Part shown: positions 53,822 to 64,000 of the stretch, piece after piece
Layout of the letters: each line of letters begins with the position of its first letter
Numbering within the stretch: position 1 is the stretch's first letter
NCBI RefSeq assembly: GCF_964340395.1
Contig: NC_135556.1
Coordinates: 23,078,723 to 23,142,722, forward strand
Origin: Glandiceps talaboti
Lineage: Eukaryota > Hemichordata > Enteropneusta > Spengelidae
Direction of reading: 5' to 3'
DNA: 64,000 bases
Program-made: the position numbers and the translations under genes
The notes under the pieces: model-generated
Seen by the model: the letters and a program-made list of their open reading frames with translations, nothing else
Told to the model about the DNA's origin: nothing
Database searches by the model: none

Positions 53822-53955
53822 GTGGTGATGTTGCAGAGAATAAACTGTTCAAAAAAATATTCCACAACTACAACAAGAAGGTTCGTCCTGTGTGGAACGC
53901 ATCAAAGGCAATCAACGTTAATTTATCCATGTCAATTACTCAGATTATGGACTTG
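53822..53955 (+). CDS. Nicotinic acetylcholine receptor subunit, exon for the start of the ligand-binding domain
   Basis: This 134-bp exon has a phase-1 acceptor (TTTTACAG) and a consensus phase-0 donor (GACTTG|GTAAGT). The translation begins GDVAENKLFKKIFHNYNKKV and continues R-P-V-W-N-A-S to end in S-I-T-Q-I-M-D-L. The LF-x-x-IF-x-x-Y-N-x-x-x-RPV block and the closing QIMD before an intron are hallmarks of exon 2 of nicotinic receptor genes. The closing SxxQIMD resembles the alpha7/alpha9-10 group most. Such subunits form pentameric, acetylcholine-gated cation channels in the plasma membrane. N-A-S and N-L-S are potential glycosylation sites. Exon 1, the Cys-loop and the four membrane segments are not in this exon. 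The usual small 45-bp exon 3 was not found in the remaining 10 kb. Family identity is strong; subunit type is not resolved. Confidence 0.85.
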
Positions 53956-54146
53956 GTAAGTCAGCAACTATAGTCCTATATAGTGTGTCATGAAATTATG
54001 AAGACAATTAGAAGGATTTAATGTGGAAATCAATCGTAGAAGAAGGGGTTGCATTGACGATTTAATTATAATATTTCACATGTTGATAATTTAGATGAAT
54101 TAGGCACTCACTCACGCACGCGCGCACCCCCCCCCCTCACACACAC

Positions 54147-54189
<43 letters not shown>

Positions 54190-54637
54190 TACATACACAC
54201 GCTTACATGCAAGATACGAACCGATACTAGCAAATGTAAGCCATGCAACCCAGTGACTGACTGAATCATACCTTGATTGAATTAGCATCAAAAATCATGA
54301 AATCATGAAAACACGAAATGACAGAGAATCTAACCTTGATTATTTCCAGTCAATGTAGTAGATATAGATATAGAAATATCATCAGAAAACACATTTTGCT
54401 CTTCATATGAAAGAATTAAATATAATACTCTTCATTTTGTAATCTCCTGAAGAGATTGAACAATTATCTGATCAAACGAAGGTCATCTGCTTATTACCCT
54501 TGTAGCACTCTGAAGGTTCAGAGGGCGAAGGGGGGGGGGGTTCTTTAAAAGGCACGTAATATGACAAAATGGTTGCAACTATGATATTGGCGTTGACAAC
54601 TGCTACAATGGTGGAGCTTCATGGTGATCATAGCGAT
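53956..54637 (+). other. Start of the intron after the nicotinic-receptor exon, with a hexanucleotide repeat
   Basis: Begins with GTAAGT. An (ACATAC)n-type repeat lies at about 54,139-54,196. A G run lies at about 54,531-54,540. No further exon is recognised. Confidence 0.5.
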
Positions 54638-54813
<176 letters not shown>

Positions 54814-55380
54814 AGGAATAGTGTTTCTGGATATTTAATTCTATTGTAATAATCACAAAATTGGTTTGTGCTTTCTCACATCTAATTTCATCTACGATTT
54901 CATTTATCTATGCTGTTATAGTAATACGTATCTGACTAGTCAAATAAATGAAAGACCTAGGGTCTCTACGATAAGATACAATGTAAGAATAGTACAGTCA
55001 ACTGTACTGCACATAATTACTAAAACGTCGTCAACAGGAACCATCACAGAATGCATCCGGGTGCTTGCCTCGTGATCTAGTTAAATTTAGATACAATCAT
55101 CTCAATTTGTTTCAAATACTATCCTAATTGCAGGTTAACCCATGTCAATCTTTAAGATAAAATCAAGGATATTTGTTATATGGCAAAGTTTAATTTGGTT
55201 AGTGCAAATTATGGTAAAAGATCAATCTGAAGGTTATTGTTCGGATGAGATTATAATCATTCAGTTATCGGGAATTTAAGTCCGCCGTTGGATGTTTGTG
55301 CTGACGATTCCTGGTGCCATGGACAACTCTGCATCGCACATAGTGTGTGCATTACTAGTAGGCATTATAAGGGTAGGTGG

Positions 55381-55479
55381 GTTAAAAATGTATGTAATCG
55401 TTTAAGCTGTCGATTTCATCTAAAATGTAATACACTGTGTATGAAATCGACAGCTTAAACGATTACGTACATTTTTGAC
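55381..55479. repeat. 39-bp inverted repeat with a 21-bp loop
   Basis: Left arm 55,381-55,419 (GTTAAAAATGTATGTAATCG onward) and right arm 55,441-55,479 match at 37 of 39 positions as reverse complements. Both mismatches are T opposite G, so a plus-strand RNA could pair along the full arm with two G-U wobbles. Confidence 0.9.
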
Positions 55480-56343
55480 CCGGTGTCGTGACATTTAATA
55501 TCTAAAATGTCTAGACTGAAGACGAATCATACTAAACATGATTTCACAGTTTTGTCATCTTGATTTTTCAACCGCTTTATAAATCTCACTATCTTCGTTC
55601 TCTCAATCCATTTTCTTCCTTGACTACTTTTTACAATTCATCTGTAATTGTCAACACAGCGAAAATAAGAAAACATGAACGGTTGCAGAAAAAAAACCCA
55701 ACAGCATCGACAACAGAAAAGAAAATCTTGCATCCAACTTCATGCATCATTCGCATGCAACCTTGCCATTGCTTTAGACAGGAACATCCGGGATATTTAT
55801 CTGGGCATGACGCTTATATTGATGGCAGGTGACTAGATATGATGTAAGATGCTAGGCCAATGGATGTTAATGGCTGTTCTGCAATGTTAATAAGTTGCTG
55901 GTTTCTTTAATTTGAACACCGCAATAATACTTATTGATATATCTGATATAAATTAATACCAATTAGCCCCGATTTTTGCATTAGAATTTAGATGTTAGTA
56001 TCTGATAAGAAAAACTGACCCAATCAAATTGATTGAATAGAGCAAATGAAATCCGAAGAATGACCTTTGGAGTGACGGTAATCAAGATAAAGTGTTACGT
56101 CGTGACAACGAATACTAATACACTGTGTTTTACCAAAGTAATGAATTGACATGTGTCTTTAGTATAATCTGGTACTTGACAAACACACGTGACTGTACAA
56201 TTATCTATTTGCTTTCTATCTTCATTGAAGAGCTGTCAAAATAACCTGCTCATTAAATATGCATACAAATAGCGTTGACATGTTAACATATAGATTCATA
56301 AAACTGGACATATTTGGGAAGGTATTGTTGTTCTTGGGTACCT

Positions 56344-56397
56344 CGCCGGTGATTTGCCAGTATAGATGGCTGGTAGTATAGATGACAAATCGCCGGC
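56344..56397. repeat. 15-bp imperfect inverted repeat
   Basis: CGCCGGTGATTTGCC and GACAAATCGCCGGCG are reverse complements at 13 of 15 positions. The 24-bp loop contains the near-duplicate AGTATAGATGG / AGTATAGATGA. Confidence 0.7.
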
Positions 56398-57097
56398 GTT
56401 TCCATTTCCTCGGATATTACATGTTGGATAAGATGAATACTTTGAAAAAAAAATATGTTTTATCTTTCGAAAACGTTACTACTATAAAATGACAGAAATA
56501 AGAGCTTAACAACGAAATTCGATCAAAGGAAATATATCCCTAAATCGTACATGTAGCCTCAGCCCACTTTTACACAGTGTAGCTAGGTCAACTCTGTTCA
56601 TCAAAACAAAATGTAGTTGCTTTGGATACTTCCAGAGTAGTTTAGCAAAAAACTATTTCTACTTGCATTGGTTTTGTGTATTCCTCCCAAGCAAGTGACT
56701 AATATCCTGATATGTTAAAATAGGCACAGTGACAAATGGGCAGTCAATTACTATAGGACGGATTGACAGTTTTATTCCACTTTCCTTCGGTAGCATCGGG
56801 TCACTTTATTTGACGAGTTAGTTGATTACTTGTTCCATCTAGATAAGTCAATTGTCTAATATAGTGCAAGGGTTTTGATAAACTTGTTACTTCTGAAATA
56901 ACAGAATGTATAGCGGTTAGGTTGGTGAGGGCATTCATATTCTGCAAGTAATGTGGATCAAGATAAAGTTCAAAAGATAACCACATTCACAAAATTGAAA
57001 GCAATAGAAACTAAGGACACGGCGTAACTAGCTAATCAAAAAACTGAAACAAATATACCCTTCTTTAAAGTGATAAATGTAATGCAAAATTATCTAT

Positions 57098-57231
57098 TGT
57101 ATGTATGTATGTATGTATGTATGTATGTATGTATGTATGTATGTATGTATGTATGTGTGTGTGTATGTATGTATGTATGTATGTATGTATGTATGTATGT
57201 ATGTATGTATGTATGTATGTGTGTATGTATG
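57098..57231. repeat. (GTAT)n microsatellite with GT blocks
   Basis: About 134 bp with a short central (GT)n block near 57,155-57,164 and a GTGT interruption near the right end. Confidence 0.97.
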
Positions 57232-59222
57232 AGCAGGCAATTAACGATGAACGTAGGCATGTCAGTATAAAATGATAGAGATCTTGAGAAGTGCAGATCT
57301 ATTACTCAGGGCAATCTAAAAATCAAACATTTGCTGTGTAAATGTAGATAAATGTAAACAAGTTTTATTTGATAAAGAAATGTGAACCCCGGTTATGTTA
57401 TTGATTTGCGCACCACAAGGGAATGTTTTCAGGGAGCTAGTGATGAATACAATAGATTATCGCGATGAACACATCTCGGCGGGACGCTTTAATCAATAAA
57501 TGACCAACTCTTTGCTTTATGATCGAAATTAACAAGAGTGAATGTTCATTGAGCTGAATCCAATCGTGACTGCTCAACTAATGGTTTGTGTCTTGTAGTC
57601 ACGTGGTTAAAGCCTAAATCTACAGTGCGCGGTGATCACGTGTATGCCCTATTATGGTAGAATGTTCTTTTACGGCAATGGCAGAATGTGCTAGTTACCC
57701 AAACAAAGAACATTGCCTTTAGGGAAATCCTCAAAAAGCTAGTATATATTGTGGGCAGATCTGTATTACTGGCATTTCTTTTATACTCTTGTCGGAAAAA
57801 ATCACCTATGAATACACCTTCATCATAAGGCACGTAGATGTAGCTTTTGTGACTTTCTCAAGTGTGCCTAACGGCGATGTCATAATTAGGAAATCGATGG
57901 TATTACTATGGCTTGGGGCAGATGCAGATATTACACAGTAATTAAACAAAATACTGTATGTTGAACGTATAGAAACAGAGCGGCATCGAAGAGAGAGAGA
58001 GGGGTGAGATGGTGTATCATTGACATTGAAATGATTAAAATACAAGTCTGTGGCCCTCCACAACGTATTTAACGCACAATCATAAATCTGATAAAATGCA
58101 CGGCGTTTTAATTAAAATGAAGACATAAAATACAAGGGTTTGATAATTTCAATTTATCGCGTCTCACAGAAAAGAAAATTGACTTCTTGATTAAAGATTA
58201 GTAGAGGCAATTGACCCCCGTAAGTTAACCAACATACAAATCAGTTCCTGTTAGAATTGGTTCAAACTCTTTTTTTTTTTGGTTTTCAGAAGATTGATAA
58301 TCAAGATTTTCAATTTTGAGTTGTATATGTATATGTTGAAATAAACGAGTCTTGATAATTTGACACCTCCGCATTGCCCTGCTAGAGGCAGTAATTTATT
58401 GAACAACAAGATGGTGGTTAACGAGTTTGGTCGGTTTTTTTGTTTCCTTGTGTAAATAGCTGGCAAATTGCTTCCAAGGAACTTTTAATCTTGGGAAAAA
58501 TCTCATTCCCATAAGTGTGTATAAGCTGGTAATTTTTCCCCCAGAAATACTGCAATGGGACAGATTCATGGAATTGAAAGCTTTTAGTGATATACCTGGT
58601 TATTTCATTTTCGTATAAGAGGATTGCGATCATTTTATGTTTAAGCCATGTTTTTACCGTCTACTTGTATTGCCTTGTAATATTGAATATGTAGATACTT
58701 GAAAAGGTTATATTATTGTGTTTTAATATATCAACGGAATAGCTCAAGTCTGTACATGTCAAGATGATACCTAATCCCATCGATGGTATTTTGATGATAG
58801 ATTCGTGATTTCCTCGTGCGTACATTCAGTCCAATTTCATTTTTTTTATCTGTGTTGAACACGACTCTTGATAAAATACCAATATAATTAAAGGAACTGT
58901 CAGAAACAGTAAGCAACATAAGAGATACATTCAGTTGATTATGTCGTGTGGAAATATCAATTGGACAAGATTGAGTCAGCTAGGCATACATAACATAAAC
59001 TCAATGCACACTAACACACAGTCATTCACCTTTACTGTAATTCAACTGAAGCAACCGTTATTTAGTTATTTGTTTATTTCTTCATTCCTCCATTCAGCGA
59101 CCTCTATAGTTTAATTTTTTTAAATTCATTTATTCATGTGAATTTATTTTTTTAATCAAGTATTTAACCAACCAAACCATCATCCAGATCACTGACTGAC
59201 CAACTGACTCACATACGCACTA
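57232..59222. other. Non-coding stretch, nothing recognised
   Basis: No exon or repeat that I can support. The small minus-strand open frames lack recognisable motifs. Confidence 0.45.
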
Positions 59223-59439
59223 TAATCAACAAACCAACCAATGAACCAACCAACCAACCAACCAACCACCCATGGCCACTCACTGATCTACCAAAACCCA
59301 CCCACCCACCCACCCAACCGACCGACCGACCGATCAATAAATGAATGAATGAATGAATGAATGAATGAATGAATGAATGAATGAATGAATCAATCAATGA
59401 ATGAATGAATCAATCAATGAATGAATGAATGAATGAATG

Positions 59440-59474
<35 letters not shown>

Positions 59475-59477
59475 GAG

Positions 59478-59518
<41 letters not shown>

Positions 59519-59521
59519 GAG

Positions 59522-59594
<73 letters not shown>

Positions 59595-59597
59595 GAG

Positions 59598-59692
<95 letters not shown>

Positions 59693-59694
59693 AT
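59223..59694. repeat. Compound tetranucleotide tract CCAA / CCCA / CCGA / AATG / AATC
   Basis: (ACCA)n at about 59,232-59,268, (CCCA)n and (CCGA)n at about 59,298-59,334, (AATG)n from about 59,336 with AATC intrusions, then a long (AATC)n to 59,692. The AATC part is broken by three identical ATGAGTCA interruptions at about 59,474, 59,518 and 59,594. Adjacent blocks differ mostly by one base. Confidence 0.95.
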
Positions 59695-61719
59695 CTTGTC
59701 AGACCGAGGTAATTTGCATTTACACATTACAGTGGCATTTTATTTCCGATGTAACATTCTGATTGAATAATATGTGTTTCTGTAACATGTATTGATTCTG
59801 TAAATCATGGATTAATTCTGTTCGAGTCATGTTGGGATGGCGGCTGTACAGCGAGAACAAAGTGATACACCAACCGCAGCCGCTCTATCTAATCGACGTA
59901 ATGAAACAGACAATGTTCTACCACAGTGGATAGATGTTTTCTCATTGTAAACATTTTACGTGTGCAGAGTGTTTGATTCTTGACACTGCCATCTTTTTTA
60001 GAATGGCGACTACTGTATATTCACTTCGTATGCATGTGGATAATCCCAAACTTTTCCATAGTCATGAATTGACATTTAGCATTAGTTTGAATAGTCGGCG
60101 TACGTGACATGAAACAATGTATACAGATACTTCTTTAGATTTCACGTACAATTTCCTCCATTGTTGCATTGAGAGTTGAGTTCAGCACTGAACGCACGAT
60201 ATTCCATTTTAGACCATTGGTGTATGAGATTACTTATGCCATGTACTTTTCAAAACAAAGATATTGATAATACATGTGAATAGTATACATCATATACCGA
60301 CAGCATGAGACTCGGGATTTTGTGTGTGATTTGTGTTATTCCGCATTAAAATGTTGTTTGTATCATGATACAAAACAACCTGTCTTTACAATTACAAATA
60401 CATGTAATTCAGAGATTCTTAACAACAGTACCTAGTTTTAGGTGTTATTTCTCTGTTTTGCTGATCAATCACACACATTTGCAAGATCATCGAAGGCAAA
60501 ATCTACTGAACTACTTTGTGGATATGTTGACACTGTAGGTCGGCCAGTTTGCAGTCGGGAAGGTCTGCTGAAGGAGTAATAATATAGTTCTAGTACATTA
60601 AGCACCGTTCTATTGGTCAATCTGTACATACACTAACTGACTACGAAACGCAATAGACCCAATCAGCAAGAGCTACGTAAACCATGATTTACAAATATTT
60701 GACACAGAATGTGGGATGAAATCTGTCCATTTGTATTGGCTAACATTCCTAGATGGCCAGGGAGGTGAGAAATCATTATCTTTATGGCAGATATGGCAGA
60801 CACTGTGACTGATTCTACATCTCTACTTGCATAAAATGTACTTCAAATAAAGGAAACTTGATAATGTTATAGCAAGATATTTTATCGAGTGAGGTGGTGA
60901 AATGCACCAACATTAGCACGAAACAGATGATGTCGCGACAGGGTTTCCATTGTAAGATGCGAGTGCCGTCGTTCAAAAGCTACACACTGAAATAGAAGCA
61001 GTTGTGATTAATGTGTACGGCAAAGAACATTCACTAATGACATTTATATAAATTCAATTAATAAATTGAATTTTTTCTCGCGGATATGTCATTCTGAAGT
61101 TTATTTCAATTAAGATGTATTGCCGAGAAATATGATGAACTATTAGCGCTGCGTAACAAGTTTACAAAAAGCATTGTTGGGTACTTCTTGAAGCAATATC
61201 ATTGAGTGATTTTTTTACTAAGCTGAAGAAAGCTGACAAGGTAGAATTAGGAATTTGTAATCCTTTCACATACATTAAAGCATTATGTTTTGCTTAATCT
61301 GGTGACATACAACTGCAAAATGATGAGAATGATTCGTGCTGTTCTACTAAAAGCTGTCTTTCAAACTTTGTAAGTATTTAACCTTTCTTTTCTACCGTAG
61401 ATTGAGGAAAGTCGGTTTTTAAACCTTTGTCACGTTGATGGCGACTCACCCCCACCCCCAAACCGTAGTAACGTTTCTTCTTTTCAAAGAGAATCTGTAT
61501 TCTACCATGGAAATGTAAACTTCACAACAAAAAGGAATAAAAAGAAAATCAAGAGAAGATGAACCCACGGGTTCTTAATGATTGACATACCAATAAAACA
61601 AACAAAACATTACAACGAACAAACATTAACTAAATGAACAAAACAATCTAACTTGAAAAGCAAGTATTGGAATCCGAACGACATATCTCCTCGCAATCCA
61701 CGTATCAAACAAACTAATA
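59695..61719. other. Non-coding stretch, nothing recognised
   Basis: Unique AT-rich sequence without supported exons. Confidence 0.45.
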
Positions 61720-61752
61720 AACAAACAAACAAACAAACAAACAAACAAACAA

Positions 61753-61829
<77 letters not shown>
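61720..61829. repeat. (AAAC)n followed by (AGAC)n microsatellite
   Basis: (AAAC)n at 61,720-61,757 passes without a gap into (AGAC)n up to 61,829; the units differ by one base. Confidence 0.96.
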
Positions 61830-62739
61830 AGAAAGCTACAGTCACACAATTAAACGAAACAACTTTGAAGGTGACAAAGAGGTCGCTAACTTATATATAT
61901 ATACAAAGTGTAAAACTGAAACAATATCGATGCGAAGGTATTAGTATTCCGATGGCGTCTTACTTGCAGTTAATACCTAATTGTCTGTGACTGAGTCGCT
62001 TGACACTTTGTCTTTTTACAGTACATGTAGAGAGTGAACCCTGGGGCACCGATATATATCTAACACAAGCAGCCAAACAAATACACTATTGAATTAAGAG
62101 TATTTTGTTTAAATGACCGTCTATTACGATCCAGTACACTGGGGTCGATCTAAATGATGGAATTCAATTTAGACCTCATCTCCTCGGTACAGCCGTAAAT
62201 TGGATATGCAATGTTTTGATGTATCTTTGCGGGAAACCTATACACTACACGGGCATTGTAATTGAAAACAGGACAGCTAATTCAAAACGTTTTGATTCGG
62301 ATATAATTTCTGTCAGAGGTCGGGGCTCTGTGTCAACTAGATGTCATGCTATGAATCAGTTGCAATTGTGAAGGCAGAGTTAGCCGATTGTGCCTAGACT
62401 TTGACTGAATTAACTCTTTATTACAACGCAACTGTTATAGCTCCATCACTATCAGATTGGACTCAGAGAATCACAGAGAGGCCCCAATGCTATGGTTTTG
62501 CACAACATTTATATTATTTGCTTGGAATATTTCCTCTGTAAATAATAACAATTCGTCAAAGAGAACATCGTCTGACTATGCTCAAAAAATAGAGAAAGCC
62601 TAAAATATCATACAATTCTGAATTCAGTGTTGAAATGACATTTTTTGGAAACTAGCCATTTAAGCTACAGCGAATCAATCAACACATCAATATACAAATA
62701 TAGCTATGCACTTATACGGTGTACAAGACGTGTAGTTAT
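61830..62739. other. Non-coding stretch, nothing recognised
   Basis: No exon or repeat that I can support. Confidence 0.45.
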
Positions 62740-62884
62740 GAGAATCCCCTTTCATTCCGTTTATGACGTTCACAAGTGTAGTTACATGTAAAAGGAATGA
62801 AAGGGGATTCTTAAAACACATTGAATTTTACCGTTACATGTAAAAGGAATGAAAGGGGATTCTTAAAACACATTGAATTTTACC
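62740..62884. repeat. Perfect 52-bp tandem duplication with an upstream inverted arm
   Basis: Copies at 62,781-62,832 and 62,833-62,884 are identical (GTTACATGTAAAAGGAATGA to TTGAATTTTACC). At 62,740-62,761 the phrase GAATCCCCTTTCATTCC is the reverse complement of GGAATGAAAGGGGATTC inside each copy, so the upstream arm can pair with either copy. Confidence 0.93.
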
Positions 62885-63564
62885 CCTGACTAGAACAACT
62901 GTGAATTTCAACAAATTCAATGTAAACGAACACTGAGAGGAATCTATATCTCAGCAATTATGATAAATATTTCTTGTCAACTCATTTGATATTATTACGT
63001 ACAAACTGGCACCATTGACCAGACGGATGCAAAACACAGCACATTAACATGGTGTAAATTTATATGGTCGTTATAAATTATTTACTTGGACAGGTATAGA
63101 ACTCACGGCAAGGACATGTAATAAAACTGAAAAGCTTTCCTCCACTCACAACGAATGGTTCAATAAATCTGAACAGAATGATCAAATGAAATGGACTGTA
63201 AAGATAAAAGGAACAGATGGGAAAGATGGTGAAAACTTACAGATACACAAAAAATGTACATAAATAATGAAAATGTTTTTGTTGCTTCACCACACTCTGC
63301 ATTCGTTTCTAAAATACACTAAGGCTTTGCAAAGTTTACTTCACTCACCACTGACTTAATTGTTATTATTAATTGGTCTCCATTCGTTTGTATAACATTT
63401 GTGTAACTCATCTGTCCATCCAAAGTAATGTATAATTTATGCAATGTACATATATACTTGTTTTGTTTTTTTAATTTAGAGGATTTAACAATAAAACCCT
63501 ACCCAATGTAACATTTGGTTAATAAACTAATGAGAGAATGTCATGAGAGTACCTCATGACGCAT

Positions 63565-63707
63565 GAGTGACTGTGGTATACTTGTGGTATTTGCAGGAGT
63601 GCTTGCGGTGTTCTCTGCGGTCGTACTTTCACGAGCGTAGTGAGTGAGTGAAAGTGCAGCAGAATAGACCGCAAGTGCAAATACCCTGAGTACCCACACT
63701 GGCACTC
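63565..63707. mobile_element. 143-bp foldback (MITE-like) element
   Basis: The left arm (GAGTGACTGTGGTATACTTG, then GGTATTTGCA, CTTGCGGT and ACTTTCAC) pairs with the right arm (GTGAAAGTGC, GACCGCAAG, TGCAAATACC and CCACACTGGCACTC). The centre is CGAGCGTAGTGAGTGA. A perfect 7-bp hairpin, TCATGAG/CTCATGA (63,541-63,559), lies just outside on the left. Size and layout match the foldback at 20,541-20,682, although the arm sequences differ. No coding capacity. Confidence 0.7.
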
Positions 63708-64000
63708 AAGAGTAATGGGGAATGGTAATTACATATATCCAAAACAGCAAATTTCGCAATTAGTTACAACGGTGCTATCAGCTAATTCTTGAACACGAAT
63801 GGTCGCCCTCTATTTGCATACATGTTTGCAATGATGTTCTCGGTATTGCAATGCAGCGAATGATTGCAGTGCAAACACCAACAGAGTGCGCGTGCGCCAA
63901 TGCAAGAACTTAATGGAACAATGTCATATGATATCAACACTTGGATATATTAATACACATGTACATGTATATTTGGGGAAAAAATGAATAAAGAGACGAG
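63708..64000. other. Non-coding right edge
   Basis: AT-rich sequence with no supported feature up to the end of the window. Confidence 0.45.

Larger units (their letters stand above)
54814..57097. other. Non-coding stretch with two inverted repeats
   Basis: No exon is recognised. The hairpins at 55,381-55,479 and 56,344-56,397 are listed separately. Confidence 0.45.

Overview
This is a gene-poor, AT-rich piece of animal nuclear DNA. The signs are spliced exons with consensus GT/AG borders, a tRNA-headed SINE present in two copies, and very abundant simple repeats. The three recognisable coding exons are all metazoan: a Shroom-type PDZ start, a single cysteine-rich TNF-receptor module of the Fn14 type, and a nicotinic-receptor ligand-binding exon. 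Frequent TACATGTA-type palindromes and dense tetranucleotide arrays would fit a marine invertebrate such as a hemichordate, lancelet, mollusc or brachiopod. The sequence does not let me choose among them.

Layout. From 1 to about 25.0 kb there is no convincing exon. This stretch is best read as intron 1 of a gene on the minus strand whose first coding exon (Shroom-like, PDZ) lies at 25,046-25,237. It carries mostly minisatellites (units of about 30-130 bp) and one foldback element. About 4 kb away and divergently oriented, a plus-strand first exon at 29,229-29,418 encodes a signal peptide and one Fn14-like cysteine-rich module. It ends at a phase-1 donor. From 29.4 to 53.8 kb there is non-coding sequence packed with microsatellites, two SINE copies, and two nearly identical copies of a roughly 480-bp repeat in opposite orientation. 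At 53,822-53,955 a plus-strand exon encodes the start of a nicotinic acetylcholine receptor ligand-binding domain, with a phase-1 acceptor. From there to 64 kb I see no further exon, only microsatellites, hairpins and a foldback element.

How the genes relate. The Shroom-like and Fn14-like exons are head to head. The Fn14-like exon and the nicotinic-receptor exon are on the same strand, have matching intron phase, and have no recognised exon between them. They could therefore be exons 1 and 2 of a single unusual receptor gene, that is, a pentameric channel subunit with a TNF-receptor-type cysteine-rich module at its N terminus. The more conservative reading is two separate genes. Transcript data would decide this, and it is the most interesting question in the window.
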